Source: Massariosphaeria phaeospora
Lineage: Eukaryota; Ascomycota; Dothideomycetes; Pleosporales
DNA length: 64,000 nucleotides
Assembly (NCBI GenBank): GCA_011032825.1
Contig: JAADJZ010000015.1
Coordinates: 930,001 to 994,000 of the forward strand
Direction: 5' to 3'
The notes under the pieces: generated by a model
The model's database searches: none
The model's input: the letters and a program-made list of their open reading frames with translations, nothing else
What the model was told of the DNA's origin: nothing
Program-made: the position numbers and the translations under genes
Shown here: piece after piece, positions 10,282 through 24,200 of the stretch
Layout of the letters: every line of letters begins with the position of its first letter
Numbering within the stretch: the first letter of the stretch is position 1

Positions 10282-13200
10282 AACGATCGATTATAAAGAG
10301 AGAAGAACTTTTTCTCAGGCTTGGAGAAGAAAAGTGAGGATGGGAGGATGATGGCTCTGGAGAAAATCCTCTCGGAGTTCAAATTGGGGCCATCGTTCCG
10401 ATGAAACCCAGCCCCACGAGTTCTCAAGAAGGCTGGTGTAACATTGCGTATTAGCTACAACCCGCGAATGAAATGCGAGATAGAGTCGCATGGCATGCTT
10501 TACAGCAATGAGACGTACCGTTGAGGCAACAAGTTTACAGGAGTGGACGACATTGAAAACCCAAGAAATCGATAGTGAAGGGTCTTTGCTCGTAGAAAGA
10601 GGACGAAATTAATAAGAATAGGACCAAGAAAGAGAAATAGAGGACTGACCGAATTGCAACTGAATCCGTGCATACGAAGTCCTCATCCAGCCGTGACACT
10701 CAGTTCCAACCCTCGGCCTCATTTACCTTCTTGAACCTTGAACATCCCCAACATAAAACATATGCGATGACTTTCCGAAACCTAAACGCTTGTCCAAATC
10801 CCAACATCCCAACGCTTAAAGTCTCGAAGATCGACATATGCTAAATGATAGGGAAAAGCCATTCGTTTCATCTCACTACTTCGAACAGACGCTACAACCC
10901 TTACACGAAGCCACTCTAATAGTTCAACTCAACCTCGCACTCGCGTCTATGCTAGGCTATGTGGTAGAACAACAAAGTCTAGACAATCTCACGGGTAACC
11001 CCGCCCCCGCACTCCGAACATCGGACGTCATCTCTACCAACAACAGCGTAAACCCCGCAATCCGCTCTCCACAGCACAAATTCAGGAACTGCTGTTCACA
11101 TCATGTGTGTTGATCCGTGCTGATCATCTCAGCTCAACCTCAAGATCAGCCTCAGCCTCAAATCAGCTCAGTTCAGATCACCAAATACCCACTCAACAAC
11201 TTCACACAAAACCGCACCCAAGCAGCAAAACAGCGCTGCAGCTCCCTGAAACTCACGCAATCAAAACTCGACGGAAAAAACCTTGAGAGAAAACTGGTCT
11301 TGCACGCATGAAGATGATATATTGCCAATTAATAACCAGTGGTGCAGGCAGCGGCTGAAGCTCAAGCCGCACGTGAACGCAGCCGTAAGTTTCTAACACC
11401 CACGTAAGTCAAATCTAACCGCTGACTAAATACCTAGTTCCGGTAGCACAGCGTCTAGGAACAGACTTTGACTTTGAGGGGTAGTCTCAGCCTAGCCTAC
11501 CACCGTGGGAGCTACAAGGACTAGGCATGTTTGAATCCAGGCACACGCTGTGCGCCCACACTGTTTTCCCAGTGCAGTTACTTAGCTTGGGGAGCGTATG
11601 TAAGCGATCAATGCGTGTGCGTGTGGGTGGTGTGGGTGCGAATGTACATAAGTCTGCAGTGGTACAGTAAGCAGTATCTATAGCCCGCACTGCATGAGAA
11701 AGCGATATATTAAGAACCCACTTGCCCTACCACCCAATTTCATGCTGCTTCGCCATGCACTACATTGACTCCCGCATGCGAACTGACACGATGCGTTGAG
11801 ATCTCGTTTGTATATCTTTATCCATGAGAGAGAGAGATATTTCGGCAGTAGTGGTAACTTGTAGAAGGATGGCCTTCCGCTTTCAGCCCGCTCGTTCGAG
11901 GGAGGCTCCGCCGCCGGCGCCAATAGATGGACAGGGGCGCGGGATCGGCCTGCACGTGGATGACGGCGGGCACCCCGCAGCGCGGTCCTGCTTCCTGCTA
12001 GTCCGAAGGGGTGTCCCCGTTAGGAGGTGAGGGGCAGAGGATCAGGCCGGATGTGTTGCGGAAGGCAAGTGAGCTCCGTATCAGCCAGGTAACCTACTGT
12101 CTACCTACTGCACGCCGTCTTAAATGTAGTCTACCGTACCGTGGTTGGGAGTTGGGTACGCCAGTATTGGTGTAAGAGTTTCATCGTTAGTAGATCTCCG
12201 TAGACGACATGAAGCCGTCGTACGTCGATGGGATCCGGTGTTTGGCGTCCTTGGATGGGGTAACGTAGTGGCTGGGTCTGGTCGTCGATAGCCTGACTGG
12301 TGGTGGTTGTCTAAACCTTGGAACGGGAGTACACCAGGTGACATGAGGACGTGGTGGAGCTGCACGAAAGGTCCCCACATCACATTGATGCTATCGATAT
12401 GCCCCTCCATCTCGAGTAATCGAGCCTATCGAGCGAGTCTCGACGAGCAGGCCACGGCGCTTACGGAGTTCTCCGGCGAACGTATGAGAGGATAGCAAGA
12501 ACCATCAATCCATGGCTGAGGGCTGCAGCGTCCTGCTGACCGTTTCTGCGACCCGTAAGGCCACGGCCCGGATTGGTCGGCATTCCTGCGCGACCTTCGA
12601 TCTTGATCTTTCGGCCGGGGCCGAAGAATGTGATGCTGTGTGGAGGGCGGGTGCTGGAATGCGGAGATAATGCACTTGTGACCTTTGTCCCAGCCATCTC
12701 AGTTCTCCCACGGTTGAACGAACGACGGTGGAACTTCGCCCAAGAGCCTGCGGGGTAAAGAGCGGGCTGGGTGGCGGCATGGGCGGATCTCGGTTGGGTG
12801 AGCGTCGTCATGGTTCTTGGGGTGCGCGCCTCAGATGGCTTGACGGCTCGGCGTTTGAAACAGAAACCGGACTCGATTGGGCGAGCGGCGCATGAACGGC
12901 TCAACCTGAATTGCGAACCGCGTCCTCGCGTGGGGAGCGCAAGTAGCGCATCCTGCGAGGGAGGGCGGATGCGTAGGCGGTGCCGGTCCGCTGGAGACTT
13001 GAGATGAGATCAGTGTTCGACCACGGAATCGCGCAAACCATGGCACGACATCGAAAAGAGCCTGGAATGGGGGATGTTAGCTCTTGGTCATCTGCGCCGG
13101 ACAACTGCTGTGATCGAGATGAACTTCGCTTTCGGGCCAGTCTCTTGAATTGGCAAATCGTGATTTCCTCCAGAGGACGAATTGCCGGCAGAAGCAACGC

Positions 13201-14963
13201 ACCCTTCAGGCGAGGCTTCACGCCGCTCGTGACACCGCTCTCCAAGTCAGACGGTAACATGGCAGACGAGTGGAGATGGAGCCCTTGACAGCGGGTCGCG
13301 TAACGGCAACACTGTGCAACACCAACACCGTTTGCCCGTCCCTGACAATGCGGTGATGGGAGATTTGGGGTCAGAAATGCGTACCATCTCAGACATTGTG
13401 GCAGTTCTTTGCAGCCTAGCAGAGCGCAGTATGCAAGGGCACGTCTGTGAAAGCCCGCCAAGCTGGGCCGTCAAACGCAGGTATTGGGCTGAAGGATTCA
13501 ATACCAGCGCCTCTTAATATCGCCGTCTCGGTTCGGGAACTGCAAGTGATAATCAACCGTTGGGCGTCGAGTTCGTGTCTTGCTCCTGCGAATCCATCGG
13601 ATGGTTGGCGTCGAGCGATGGCCGTCCATGACAAACAATCGCGGCTTCGCGCAGTGCCTGCGGGCTCTGAGAATAATACCCGATAGAGTGATTGCTGATA
13701 GACAGCTGACTGAGATGACGGGATAGCGAAAGCAAGGCTGAGGGCGTTTGTCAGACGAAGCAGAGAGCTTGGTGCCCGCGGGTTACCAACGACGTGGGAT
13801 CTCTTACCACACCCCACCAATAACTGTGCGAACCAGCCAACAACGTGCCTGCAGGATGTGTGTCTCCCGCGGTGACCAAAGGGGGCAGTTGCACCGTCCT
13901 GTGTGCACCGCGAGATAGATTGGCAGCCACCTACTTACCTACGAAAAGCAACACCCAACCAACAGGAGGAACATGCGGCTCCCGAGCACATCAGGACCAT
14001 GACATGAGAGGCCGTCGCTGCGCTGCAGCCCTCGCCTCAATAACGGCCGCGTTGCACTATCGATTGGCCTTCCCGCGCCTGCAGCTTGGCCGCTCAGCTG
14101 TTTCGCTCGCCGCATCTGCGTCAGCCGCCTCAGCTGAAAAAGCAAAATTGGACATCGCTGTTGCTTCCCACGCAGCCTTCCATGCGGGCAGCGCGTAAGG
14201 CTGATGCGAACGAAGGGGCGCAGCGGCCGCCAATAGCAAAATCCATCGCCAGATGCAAGCGCCGGTTGGCCTGCGAGGGTATTTCCGTGACTGTGATGGA
14301 AACCGCATCAGCTGCGACTCGCGACCCGTGGCGTCGCTTTCGGGGGTTGCGTCTGTGTCCGGCGGCGTAGGCGGGAAAGGTGTGGTGGCACGAGTTTATG
14401 AGTTGTCCGAAAACCAAGGTGTGGTGGTGAAGCCTGAGACCGATGTGAGGTACAATCCTTCGGCCTGCGTTTCACCTTGCCATGTGGGAGTGCAGGGGAC
14501 CTACCAGTGCGTGAGATGAACTACGGATCAGCAAGTCATGGCAAAAGACAGCGAGAAGGTAGCAAAGCAAATTCTGGTCTATATGCGAATAACAATAATA
14601 TTGATAAAAAGTGGTATAAGGCAAGGTTTTGACCGTGAGGTCCGCACTGTAAAGCCCATTCTAAGACACGACCAAAGTCAGGAATCGTTCTGATGCCAGC
14701 CCAGAGGAGAGAACACCGATGCCAGAATGACGAAATGGAAGGGGGATATCGCAAGAGAACTTTTTCCGATGACCTGCCCAATGCAATTTCCTCCGCCGTC
14801 AACCTAATGTTACACATGGATCGTCCAGAACGAGAATGCAGGATTACAATTAAAGAAAGAAAAGCAGAAGGAGAGCACGGGTATCTCGCAGTAAGAGCAA
14901 GCAGTGCAAAGGGAATGATAACAGTCCAAAAAGCAACCAAGACCAACGCCGGCGCCGAAGCGG
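10282..14963. other. Large gene-free block (4.7 kb)
   Basis: Open frames of 60-190 codons occur on both strands, especially between 12.4 and 14.5 kb, but they overlap each other, have no recognisable domains and look like by-products of GC-rich sequence. No tRNA, repeat or transposon end was recognised. It could hold regulatory sequence or a non-coding transcript for the gene at 14964-16190, which ends just to its right. Confidence 0.5.
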
Positions 14964-16190
14964 CTAAGCGGAGGGATAGCGAAGAATGTCTTCGCAGTTA
15001 GCGTCAAAGCGCATGCTCCATAGACGCATGCCAGTCATAAGTTTCTCGGTCTTTTCCAGTTCGCGATCCCGTCCGAAGATGGAGTCAACAAACTCGCAGC
15101 CACTGTTTTTGCCCATGGCGGCAGGCTTCTTCTCGCCATTGGTCTTCTTAGCTGCCTTCCACATGTAGTCCTCACACATCTTAAGGAGTTTGGCGAAGCG
15201 GATCCACAGACGCTCGCCGCTCTCGAGGAAATCTTCAACCATTTCGCGGCTCTCCTGCTTGCGGATCTTGGACATGGTCTCTTCGGCTCTTTTGACTTTG
15301 CCGGCGAGCTGGATGAGGAGCAACCAAAGCTCGCCCGCCATTTCAGCGAGCGGCGTGGCAGGCCCGTAGTGGAAGACAGTCCAGTCGTAGATCCACTTGC
15401 CCAGGGAGTTGGCGTCGAAGACACTCCCAAGCAGCATGATGGGCTCTTCGGTCGGGTCCCAATTCTTGTAGCAGTAGCCAGCAGGAATGCCGGCTCGTCG
15501 CGCATCTTCGTCAGTGGCCTTGGGTGTGCTCTTCGTAGCCGAAGGGCGCTTGGTCTGGGGTGTAGGCTGGGACCGACTAGAGTGAGACGCGCGGCGCGGG
15601 CGACTGGTCTTGGGCTCTGCTGGGTCGTAGATGGGAACCTGATCATAGTAATATCGATCAGCATTCCCGAACGTCTGGTGTCGTGCGTACTGCTCGTACG
15701 GCGGCGGCGGATGGTCGTAGACGTAGTTGCCGTAGACGTAACCGTAATCATCGTCGTAGACGGATTTGGTGTGCACGTATCGGGCTGACTGCGACGAGCG
15801 ACGCTTCCTCTCGCGATGGGAGCGCTTGAGAGGCGAGGCGTCGGCGTCGGGCCAGTGCCGGCTCGCTCTACTGTAATCGAAACCACCACTTACATATTCG
15901 GGGGTTCGCTGCGGCGTTGCCTGGTAGCGCGGCGAGAACTCAGGCGCGTACTGCGGCGTGCCTCCGCGCGGCGACGCATACGAGTACTGTGGTGGGGCGG
16001 CGTGCGACGCTCGTCGGCTGTGGCCTGCGACCTTGGGCGAGCCGCGGGGCGAGGGCGTGGCCTGCGGACCGTAGCGGGGCGAGTAGTAGCCGTTGACGGC
16101 GGGGCCGGGCGACATTGGGGGTGTCGGGCGGTGGTAGTCGTAGGGCACGTAGCCCGGGGGAGGAGTTGGATAGTGAGGAGCGTAATTCAT
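14964..16190 (-). CDS. Conserved fungal protein of the 'vegetative cell wall protein gp1'-like type, function unknown
   Basis: This intronless protein has 408 residues. Residues 1-230 are low-complexity, rich in Pro, Tyr, Ser and Arg (PPPGYVPYDY, SPRYGPQ and similar), with basic patches such as SHRERKRRSS. The conserved part starts at about residue 233 (AGIPAGYCYKNWDPTEEP, then MLLGSVFDANSLGKWIYDWT) and continues as a helical domain with ELWLLLIQLAGKVKRAEE to the C-terminus. From memory this domain occurs across Pezizomycotina, where homologues are often mislabelled after the algal wall protein gp1 because of the proline-rich region. There is no signal peptide or membrane span, so a wall role is unlikely. 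Disordered N-terminus plus helical C-terminus suggests an intracellular scaffold or regulator, but this is inference. The ATG at 16190 is the first in frame. Confidence 0.75.
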   Translation of the reverse strand: MNYAPHYPTPPPGYVPYDYHRPTPPMSPGPAVNGYYSPRYGPQATPSPRGSPKVAGHSRRASHAAPPQYSYASPRGGTPQYAPEFSPRYQATPQRTPEYVSGGFDYSRASRHWPDADASPLKRSHRERKRRSSQSARYVHTKSVYDDDYGYVYGNYVYDHPPPPYEQYARHQTFGNADRYYYDQVPIYDPAEPKTSRPRRASHSSRSQPTPQTKRPSATKSTPKATDEDARRAGIPAGYCYKNWDPTEEPIMLLGSVFDANSLGKWIYDWTVFHYGPATPLAEMAGELWLLLIQLAGKVKRAEETMSKIRKQESREMVEDFLESGERLWIRFAKLLKMCEDYMWKAAKKTNGEKKPAAMGKNSGCEFVDSIFGRDRELEKTEKLMTGMRLWSMRFDANCEDILRYPSA

Positions 16191-19100
16191 GTTGGGCGCG
16201 ATGGCGACGACGGTCGCGGGCCGGGAGCGTAGGAAGGGGGGACAGACGAGACAACGGGCCGAGCAGAGGCGACGAGAGGAGAGGGGAGGTCAGGCGCGGC
16301 GCCTGTTCACCGTGGCGACTGCAAACCGTGCGTGTGTCTCTGTGCGCGTTCGGGGGGAGTTGAGGTGGAGGGCGGAGCAGCAGCGCGACAGCAAGGAAAA
16401 GAGCTGTTCTGTCTGCTGCACATTTGGGGGTCGTTCGCGCAGTTGCTACGGCTTGCTAGAAGGATCCAGAGTGAGGATCCTGAGAGTGCGGGTAGACGGG
16501 CGGGCGGGTGCTTGGTAATGGTGTTGAGAAAGTCGAGGTGCGCAGCGCTCAGCAGGAGCGACGCAGCGGGCGGCGAGGGTTGGTTATGAATGCTGCAAGC
16601 CGGGCCACACGGCGGACGGACCACCCACACACACGGCAGAAAGCGACCTGCAAGACAAGCCACACCCTGCGACGACGCCCTGGCGGCCCTACACCGACTT
16701 GCCCACGGCCCCCGGGCGCCCTGATCGCATTCCTCATCTACGGGACGGCCTAGAGGTGACTCCTCCGCCGTCGCCCATGGACCACGGTCGGGATGCCTCC
16801 CAGCGCCCTGCCACTACTGCCTATGACTCTCTCTGCGCGCCGGCGACTCGCTGGCCAGCGCGAGCGACTGGCGCCTGGCACCTGTTGCTGCCTGACGGCG
16901 ACGAGAGCGCGGCCGACGGACTGTGGGTAGCCTCGCCGCGCACTCGCTGTTATATTTGTTCTGTTTGGATGGGTAATATTGGAAACATATCCACCCTTTT
17001 TATATACCCACAGCGACCCGCGACCCACAACCCACAACAACAGGCCCCCCGATCCGCTCACCGTCGAGGCAAGACGGCCTCCGCGACATGGCGCTCCGTG
17101 TAAGCAGATATCCTCTCAGTGTGCGTCCCCAAACCCCCTCTGCCCCCTCTATCGTGCCACAGCTGGCCCCTCGTTGTCGACCGCTCCAGCTGCACCGCTG
17201 CGTGCCCGTTTGCTCGGAGCAGACAGCGTGGCTCCCAGCCGGCCGCGGCCCAGTGTCTCTATCCTCTCTGTCCGCTCCCTGAGGCTCCACCCTCGCGAAG
17301 ATCCGTCCGAGAGTGACTGTTCGCTATGCAGCCGGCCTGTGCTCGCAGCAGCCATGCGTCGCGTCGTCTGGCACCGGCGGGCTCCCAGCCTCCCACATGG
17401 GACTTCTGCAGCGGCCTTTTTGGGCGCCAGCGATGATTGCTAAAGAGAAGGGTCGCCAGAAGCTCAGCTACGATGCCATTGTGCTGAGCACTCGCCTCGT
17501 TCGAGCCCAGCTGCTGCTCCGCACACAGAGCCCATCGTCGCGGGTCACGGCAGGCTGGACTCTCGGAGGGCTTCCGTCCGGGACGCTGAAAATTCGTCCA
17601 CTCAACGGCGCTCATCTCGCCAGCACGGACAGGAGCTGGGAGGGCCCTGTCACCGTTGCGCTGAGCCGCACTCTGTTTTGTCGCGCCGGGGCCGCTGATG
17701 AGCCTCTCGTTTGGCAGACGGTATGGCCGCCCAGCAATCTCCGCGTGAAAATTTTCTCGATAATGTCTCACAATATCTCGACGACTTGGAACTTGCTGTC
17801 CATTCTTTACCGCTACTCTCTGCCCTCGACGCTCTGATTGCGAAGTCGCACCGCCAGTCAGTTTCTATGGATGGCGACGGCCCACTGCTGCATCCATCGA
17901 GCGCTGGCGCAGCGCTGATTCGACGTCCGCCGGCGAACAACACACCAGACGACGCCGTGGCATGGGTGCGATCTTCCCGCTCAAAGCAGTCTTGACCAGA
18001 TGCAGCAATTTTGAACCGCAAGCCCTTGGGCGCAGCCAGTAAGTGGCTAAAGTGAAAAGCCACCACCCGCTCTGTGCATGAAAGCTACAGTCCGGGCGCG
18101 CTCTGTTCTTGTTTTCTGCCGTCAATTCACTCCCTGTAATTTCTGCGAAATCTTGGCACCACAGTGATTTTGAATTTTGGACGCGCATCCGGGAGCCCCT
18201 ATTGGGCTGACTCGCAGCTTATCCCTGTGGCGCTCATGGAGCCTGCTTCCTACCGACGCGCACACGACGCAATTTGATTCAAAATTCCCCTCCGTTATCA
18301 GCGACAGCTCATCGTGCGTGTTCCTCTGCGCACTGTGTTTCTTTGATTTCTCAGCTCTCAGCGTCCGTCTGCTCCACTGTCCGTTCTTATCACTATCGGA
18401 TTCCTTGGAGGAACTGATAACGGCGTCGCCTTGTCGCGGACCGGTTTGGGTTTGCGCAGCATCGACAGCCCTAGCAGCGGGTTGCAGCTTCGCGGCATGT
18501 CCGGGAGGCCACGTTTGCGCGGCCACGACTGCAGCGCTCGCTGAGACTGCGCCGCTGTATGCAGCCTGTCCAGCTGCGTCATGCAGCTCGCTGCGCTCAC
18601 CCAAAATACACCAGCTAGTCTGAGTCACGTCTTGTGCGAGTGAGAATGTACGCTTCGAAAGGGTCCTGTGGCGGTGCAGTTCTCGGCATTGAGTCATCCC
18701 GATCACATGATATGTATACGACTTCTTTTCGCGAAACAACCAGCGACTGGGCGAGAAGCGCAGTGGCGAGCACCGCCTCAATAAGACCATCGCGCTGCGC
18801 GTCCAATGTCGTTCTGCATTTTGGCGCCCGGATGACGATATCTGTCCTCAAGTCGCTCACGGGTCCGGTGTGTCCGGGCGGATGGCAAAGAAGACTCCGT
18901 CGTCGCGTCCACCATGGCCCGCTTCCTACTTCATTGCGTACACCTGAAGCATGTGACGCAGGACTGCTTCAGTCTTCCGATTCGACCGACTTTTACGAAG
19001 CGAAGGACGAATAGCCATCGACGATTTGCCTCTCCGACTCTGACTCCCTGCCTTTTGCACTCAACGAACCGTCTCAAACTTGACCAGCTGATCTAGTCAG

Positions 19101-21284
19101 CTGTGTAGTTCCTTTGCTATCTCTTTAGTTCAGCAACAAGAAATGAGTCTCGTCTGCCTACGTCCATTGCGATCATATACAGATATGTCGACTCAGAGTG
19201 TTCTTAGGTGAGTCATACAATAGGGGTTATTACCTCTAGACCAATCTCTTAAGCATCACATATCAGGTTAGAATGTAAGAGCTTCCGTAGGTGGATGTCG
19301 TTGGCATTCACTATTCTTTGGCTGGACTTGAATCTAGGATGGATGATACGACGGATATTGGGGCTCTACTTACTGGACGTCGACTATCGCAACTACAATC
19401 CAATCTCGAGCTGGTACCGACTCCTGTGAGGCAGCAGTATCGAAACCTTTCGAAGAATACACAAACTCGGGGTTTCTTTTCCGCTGTAACCTTCCTTCAC
19501 GACACCTTGCAAAAACTAACAACCCCCACCCCTGTACATTATCCTCCAGCCTCACCGACATCCGTCTTCATCCCGCGTCGTAAGATCGCTTCACGCCTCA
19601 CCCGTAGTCTATCCAATTGCGACCGGAGTCCGACGTGCCGCTAGACTGTCATCGTTATCTGTTCTTCGTCTCTCAGCTACACAACACCGCGCGTTTGTTC
19701 GCCTTTGGTGGGTCCGCGAAAGACATGCGCTGCTTCACCGCTATTCTTCGACATCGCTGCTGCCTGGAATGTTCCCCGATGTTGGGCTTTTGTTGGCGCG
19801 GCTACCCGTCCTCATCAGGAGCGAGCGTTTCAGATGATTTGATTGTTTGAGCAGGTGGCAGGTGCTCAAGGTAGCCGTGTTCCGGACCGGATCTAAAGCT
19901 GTCACCGCGACAAACGAAACCTAGGAACTTCATCAGTGGAGAAGCGTCATTAGTACCATGCCACGTGCATGTCCAATTCTTCAGCGGATGAAGGACATGT
20001 CTCGGCTTCTGATTGATTCATATGGAGCCCCCTTTTCAGGTGCTAACGTTAAGAGGGTACCAAGGTGAGGTTTCTGCATTCTTGAGGTGCATGCTGAGCT
20101 AGTGTCAGCTTGAGCCTTGTAGAAGAATACAGCCGAGCCCATAGAGATCTGGAACGTGCTTTCGTCGAGATCTGGTCTCGCGGTCGTTGCTGCTAAGAAT
20201 TGTGCTAGCAACCCATCGGTCGAACATTATCTTGCGTCTCTCGGAATTGACGACTTATCTCGAGTCTCTATCGATCAACAGGGCTATCGAATGAAAGACC
20301 TTTACGTTGCCTGTATCTCGGTGCTATATCATCCATGATGCTGGATACCTAGGTACATTTCTACTAACGACACCGACTGTAGTCCCTTGAAGTTTTACTC
20401 GATCATCACATGCTTTCTTTTCGCGGTCCATCATCTATATGGGAATTGGAAAGTCTTGCCTTGTTTTCTAACAGTTAATAGGATTGCACAAGCCTGCAGA
20501 ATGCGGCTACTCATACTGTACACCATATACCTTTTCACCTGCAATGCTATTCTCGGAATTGTTCATTGCACTGCAGGGGCAGTCCGTCTTACGGTCTCAA
20601 CCCTGCACGTGGGCAGAAGCCGGACGACTAGGTAGCGCTTGCTTCTCAATTCGACTCTACACACGGAGCACAGTATTAATGCTCAGGTTGAGGAGAGAAG
20701 CTAGGCCGAGTAAGAGCAAATGTGAAAGCTGTGTGCGAACTCAGACTACTTCTGGCTCGACTGCAGCTGTACTGCCAACCATCGACTCTGGCGGGACTGT
20801 CCATCCCTAGCGCCATGAGACTCGACATAGAGCTACGCCTTTGGTCCCTCTGGTACCAGAGTACAACTCTAGGCGGTTTTGCGAGATTACCGTACGCCGC
20901 GGAAGAACGTTAAGGAAGAAGTTGTTCCCCTTTTTGCACAACCTCCAGCGCATCTACGTCACTTACTAGTCCCTGATGTGTAACCAACTGTTGGTCTGGT
21001 ATAGCGAAGTCGGGATTCATGAATTTCTACTGCAGAGATCAGTAGGAAAACTCTGGAGATTGCTTCGGCCAGTGGAGCTCATTCTCTTGTCCCGGCTTTG
21101 GTACCCGGTATTCTCGTGGAATCTCAGTTGGGAATGTGCTACAGGAAAACCTGATTAGCCGCTTTGTAACAGTTGCGCAAGCGGGACAGTGTCTCACTGG
21201 TGTTACTAGGCCCCATATGCTGCCTGCTACTCACTCCTTTCTTCTTCATCGAAGCAGCGTCAACGCCGTTCAAGCACTTCCAGG
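16191..21284. other. Large gene-free block (5.1 kb)
   Basis: The left part (16.2-19.0 kb) is GC-rich with many overlapping open frames on both strands, for example around 17.3-17.8 and 18.1-18.8 kb. None has recognisable domains or a clean splice model. The right part (19.0-21.3 kb) is closer to average composition and holds only short frames. It is the shared upstream region of two divergent genes (the gp1-like gene and the NACHT-ankyrin gene). Confidence 0.5.
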
Positions 21285-24200
21285 ATGAGTTTCGGGTGCA
21301 GCGTGGGCGATATAATCGCACTGGCCAGGATCGCAAAAGACCTTCGAAGACGTTTCATCGATGCCCCAGTGCAGTTCCAGGCTATATCACAGGAGTAAGT
21401 AGAACAGAACCACAGGCTCCAAACCTGAGCTCATGTCAATAGCATAACGGAAATGTCGTTTTTGCTCGAGCAGATCAATGACTTTTTACCCCATCGAGAC
21501 CTTTCGCATCGAAAGACTCAAGAGTTACAAGAGAAACAGGCCAACTGTAACGAGATACTGACAGACCTACGTCAGGAATCGGAGAGAAACCAGCTCCTGG
21601 GTCGTGATGCTCACGGTAGTCGTGGACGTTTGCGGGATGCCTGGGCAAGATTTTGTTGGGATGACAAGAAGATCGATAGTTTTAGGACACGACTGACTAC
21701 TAGTTTGTCTGGAATGAACGCTTTTCTGTTGTATCTGAACACGTAAGATACCGCTCCCCAAAACACCGGCACATATAATTGATATGGGAACATCTCCAAA
21801 CATGCAGCGATATATGTCACTAAAACTACAACAGTGGCACAACCTTGGAAACAAAGGCCGGGGTCGACCAATTAAACCGACGGGAAGAAGAACGAGAAAT
21901 TCTAGAAACCCACCGCGCTTTCATGGAGTGGTTATCCCCCGTCGATTACAGCTCTCAACAGCAAGATGTCATTGCGAAGCGGCAGCCCGGTACCGGCGAA
22001 TGGCTATTGACGTCACGCGAATTCAAAGAATTTGTACGCGAGCCAGGCAAAACAATGCTGTGTCCAGGGATACCTGGAGCAGGTAAGACGGTGCTCGCGG
22101 CCACAATAATCGATCACCTCCAAACAGCTTTTCAGGGTGATCAGAACATTGCCGTTGTATACCTTTATTTCAATTACCAGGTCCAACAAGAGCAAAGTCA
22201 CAAAGCACTTTTAAGATGTCTCATCAAACAACTTATCGAGCTCCAGCCAAGAGCATCCGCGGAAGTCGAGAAACTTATGTCTTGTCACAAGGAAAAACGA
22301 ACCAGACCCTCACTCGACGAGGGATCGGCGGCATTTTCTGTTGCTGTTAGGGCACTAACCAATATCTACTTGGTTATGGATGCACTGGACGAGTACCATG
22401 CATTGGACCCTTCGGACCTCTATGGTTGGTTGAACCACATTTTCACCTTGCAGCAGGCGAGTCGATTTAATATACTTGCGACTTCACGTCCTATCTCTGA
22501 GATATTAGCGAAGTTTGTTAGTCCTATCCGGAAAGATATCGAAGCTCACGAGGATGGTATTGAATCGTACATCGATACTGGAAAGCAGAGGCTTCTGGGA
22601 GGTAAACTCTCGAGCCAATCGAGTCTGCAAGAGCTAGTCAAGAAACAGGTTCTCAACGCAACGAAAGGAATGTAAGTTAATATCACGTCCAGGAAAATTT
22701 ACCCGGGTAACTGCTAACATGTGTACAGGTTCCTACTAGCCAAATTACATATGGATTCCCTCGAAGGCCAGGCCCGAGCGGGGGACCTCAAGCGGGCTTT
22801 GAGGAATTTACCCCAGGGATCAGATAGACTTGACAAAACTTACGACGAGACCTTGAAAAGAATCGATTCTCAAAGCGAATCTAACCGGAGGCTCGGCAGG
22901 AGCATACTCTGCTGGATTACATACGCAGAAAGGCCACTCTTAGCCGAGGAACTTGGCGAGGCCGTTGCAGTCGAAGAAAATGACACGGAGTTGGACAAGG
23001 ACTTCTGCGTCGATCCCAGCGACATCGATTCTTATTGCGCCGGGTTAATCACCGTGGACACAAACCCGAGAGTCGTGAGACTGGTCCACGATACCACTTA
23101 CGACTACTTCACCAGAAAGCGCGATTCCATATTCCCCGATGGACATGCATATCTCGCTAAGGCATGCATGACGTACATTGCCTTCGATCGTTCGATAGTA
23201 CCTCTTCCGTATAGGACTTATGCACAAGAACACTATGAGCAAAGCATTTATCCCTTCTACGGGTATGCTATGGGATACTGGAGCCATCACGCGCGAGTGG
23301 CTAATGGGATTGACAATGAAGTATTATCATTCCTCAGAGGCTGTCCTAAGAAGCTCGAAGAGTGTCTTGCAGCTATCATCGCACGCTCCGTATCGCCGTT
23401 ACCCAAGGGTGACGTTCATGGTATACATATTGCAGCCTCTACTGGCCTCCGACAGATCCTAAAAGCTTTGATTAAGGATGGCCAGCTTCCTGACACCAGA
23501 GATGAGGAGGGACACTCGCCATTGTTTTATGCGACGCTGAGCGGACAGCATGAAATAGTAGAAATCCTGCTGCAAGATTATCAAGTTGATCCCAACTCTG
23601 TTTACAAATACCAATGTACTGGATACACTCCTTTAGTGCTTGCAGTTTCGAAAGGTTTCTTGAATATAGTCCAAGAACTACTTAGGGACAAGCGCACAGA
23701 TCCAAATTTCATATCGAAGAGGCCTGGAACCGCCTTACACCTAGCAATAGAAGGATCCTGTTCAGAATCAAAGTTTATAGTGAAGGCCTTGCTAGAGGAT
23801 TACCGAACCAACCCCAACGCAAACTTCAATGGCTTGACCCCTTTTATCTGGGTGGCATATACGGGTATGACCGGACACATGGAGCTGCTCTTCACCTGTA
23901 GCCAGGTGAAAATAGATACGAAAGTTATCTACAACGGAGAAACCGCTCTAATGAGGGCCACGCGGCGGGAAACGCAAGACACAGCCTTGATACTCTCTAA
24001 ATGTCACGACGGAAGTTTCCATGAAACCGATCCTCAAGGACGCACACTAGTATCGCTCGCCGCGGCGAGAGGTTATTCACAACTCATTGACCTGCTTATT
24101 TCCGAGCATAACGCGGATGCGGATTCTAAGTGTAAGTACGGGAACACACCGCTTTCCTATGCAGCAGAGACTGGCAATGTTGAAATTGTTAACCTTCTCC

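Noticed and set aside
12461..13820. Run of minus-strand frames of 130-190 codons
   Set aside because: They overlap in different frames, contain many isolated Cys/Arg/Trp residues typical of random GC-rich DNA and could not be spliced into a recognisable protein.
17259..18790. Frames of 140-220 codons on both strands
   Set aside because: They are mutually overlapping, with no domains, no conserved-looking segments and no consistent introns.
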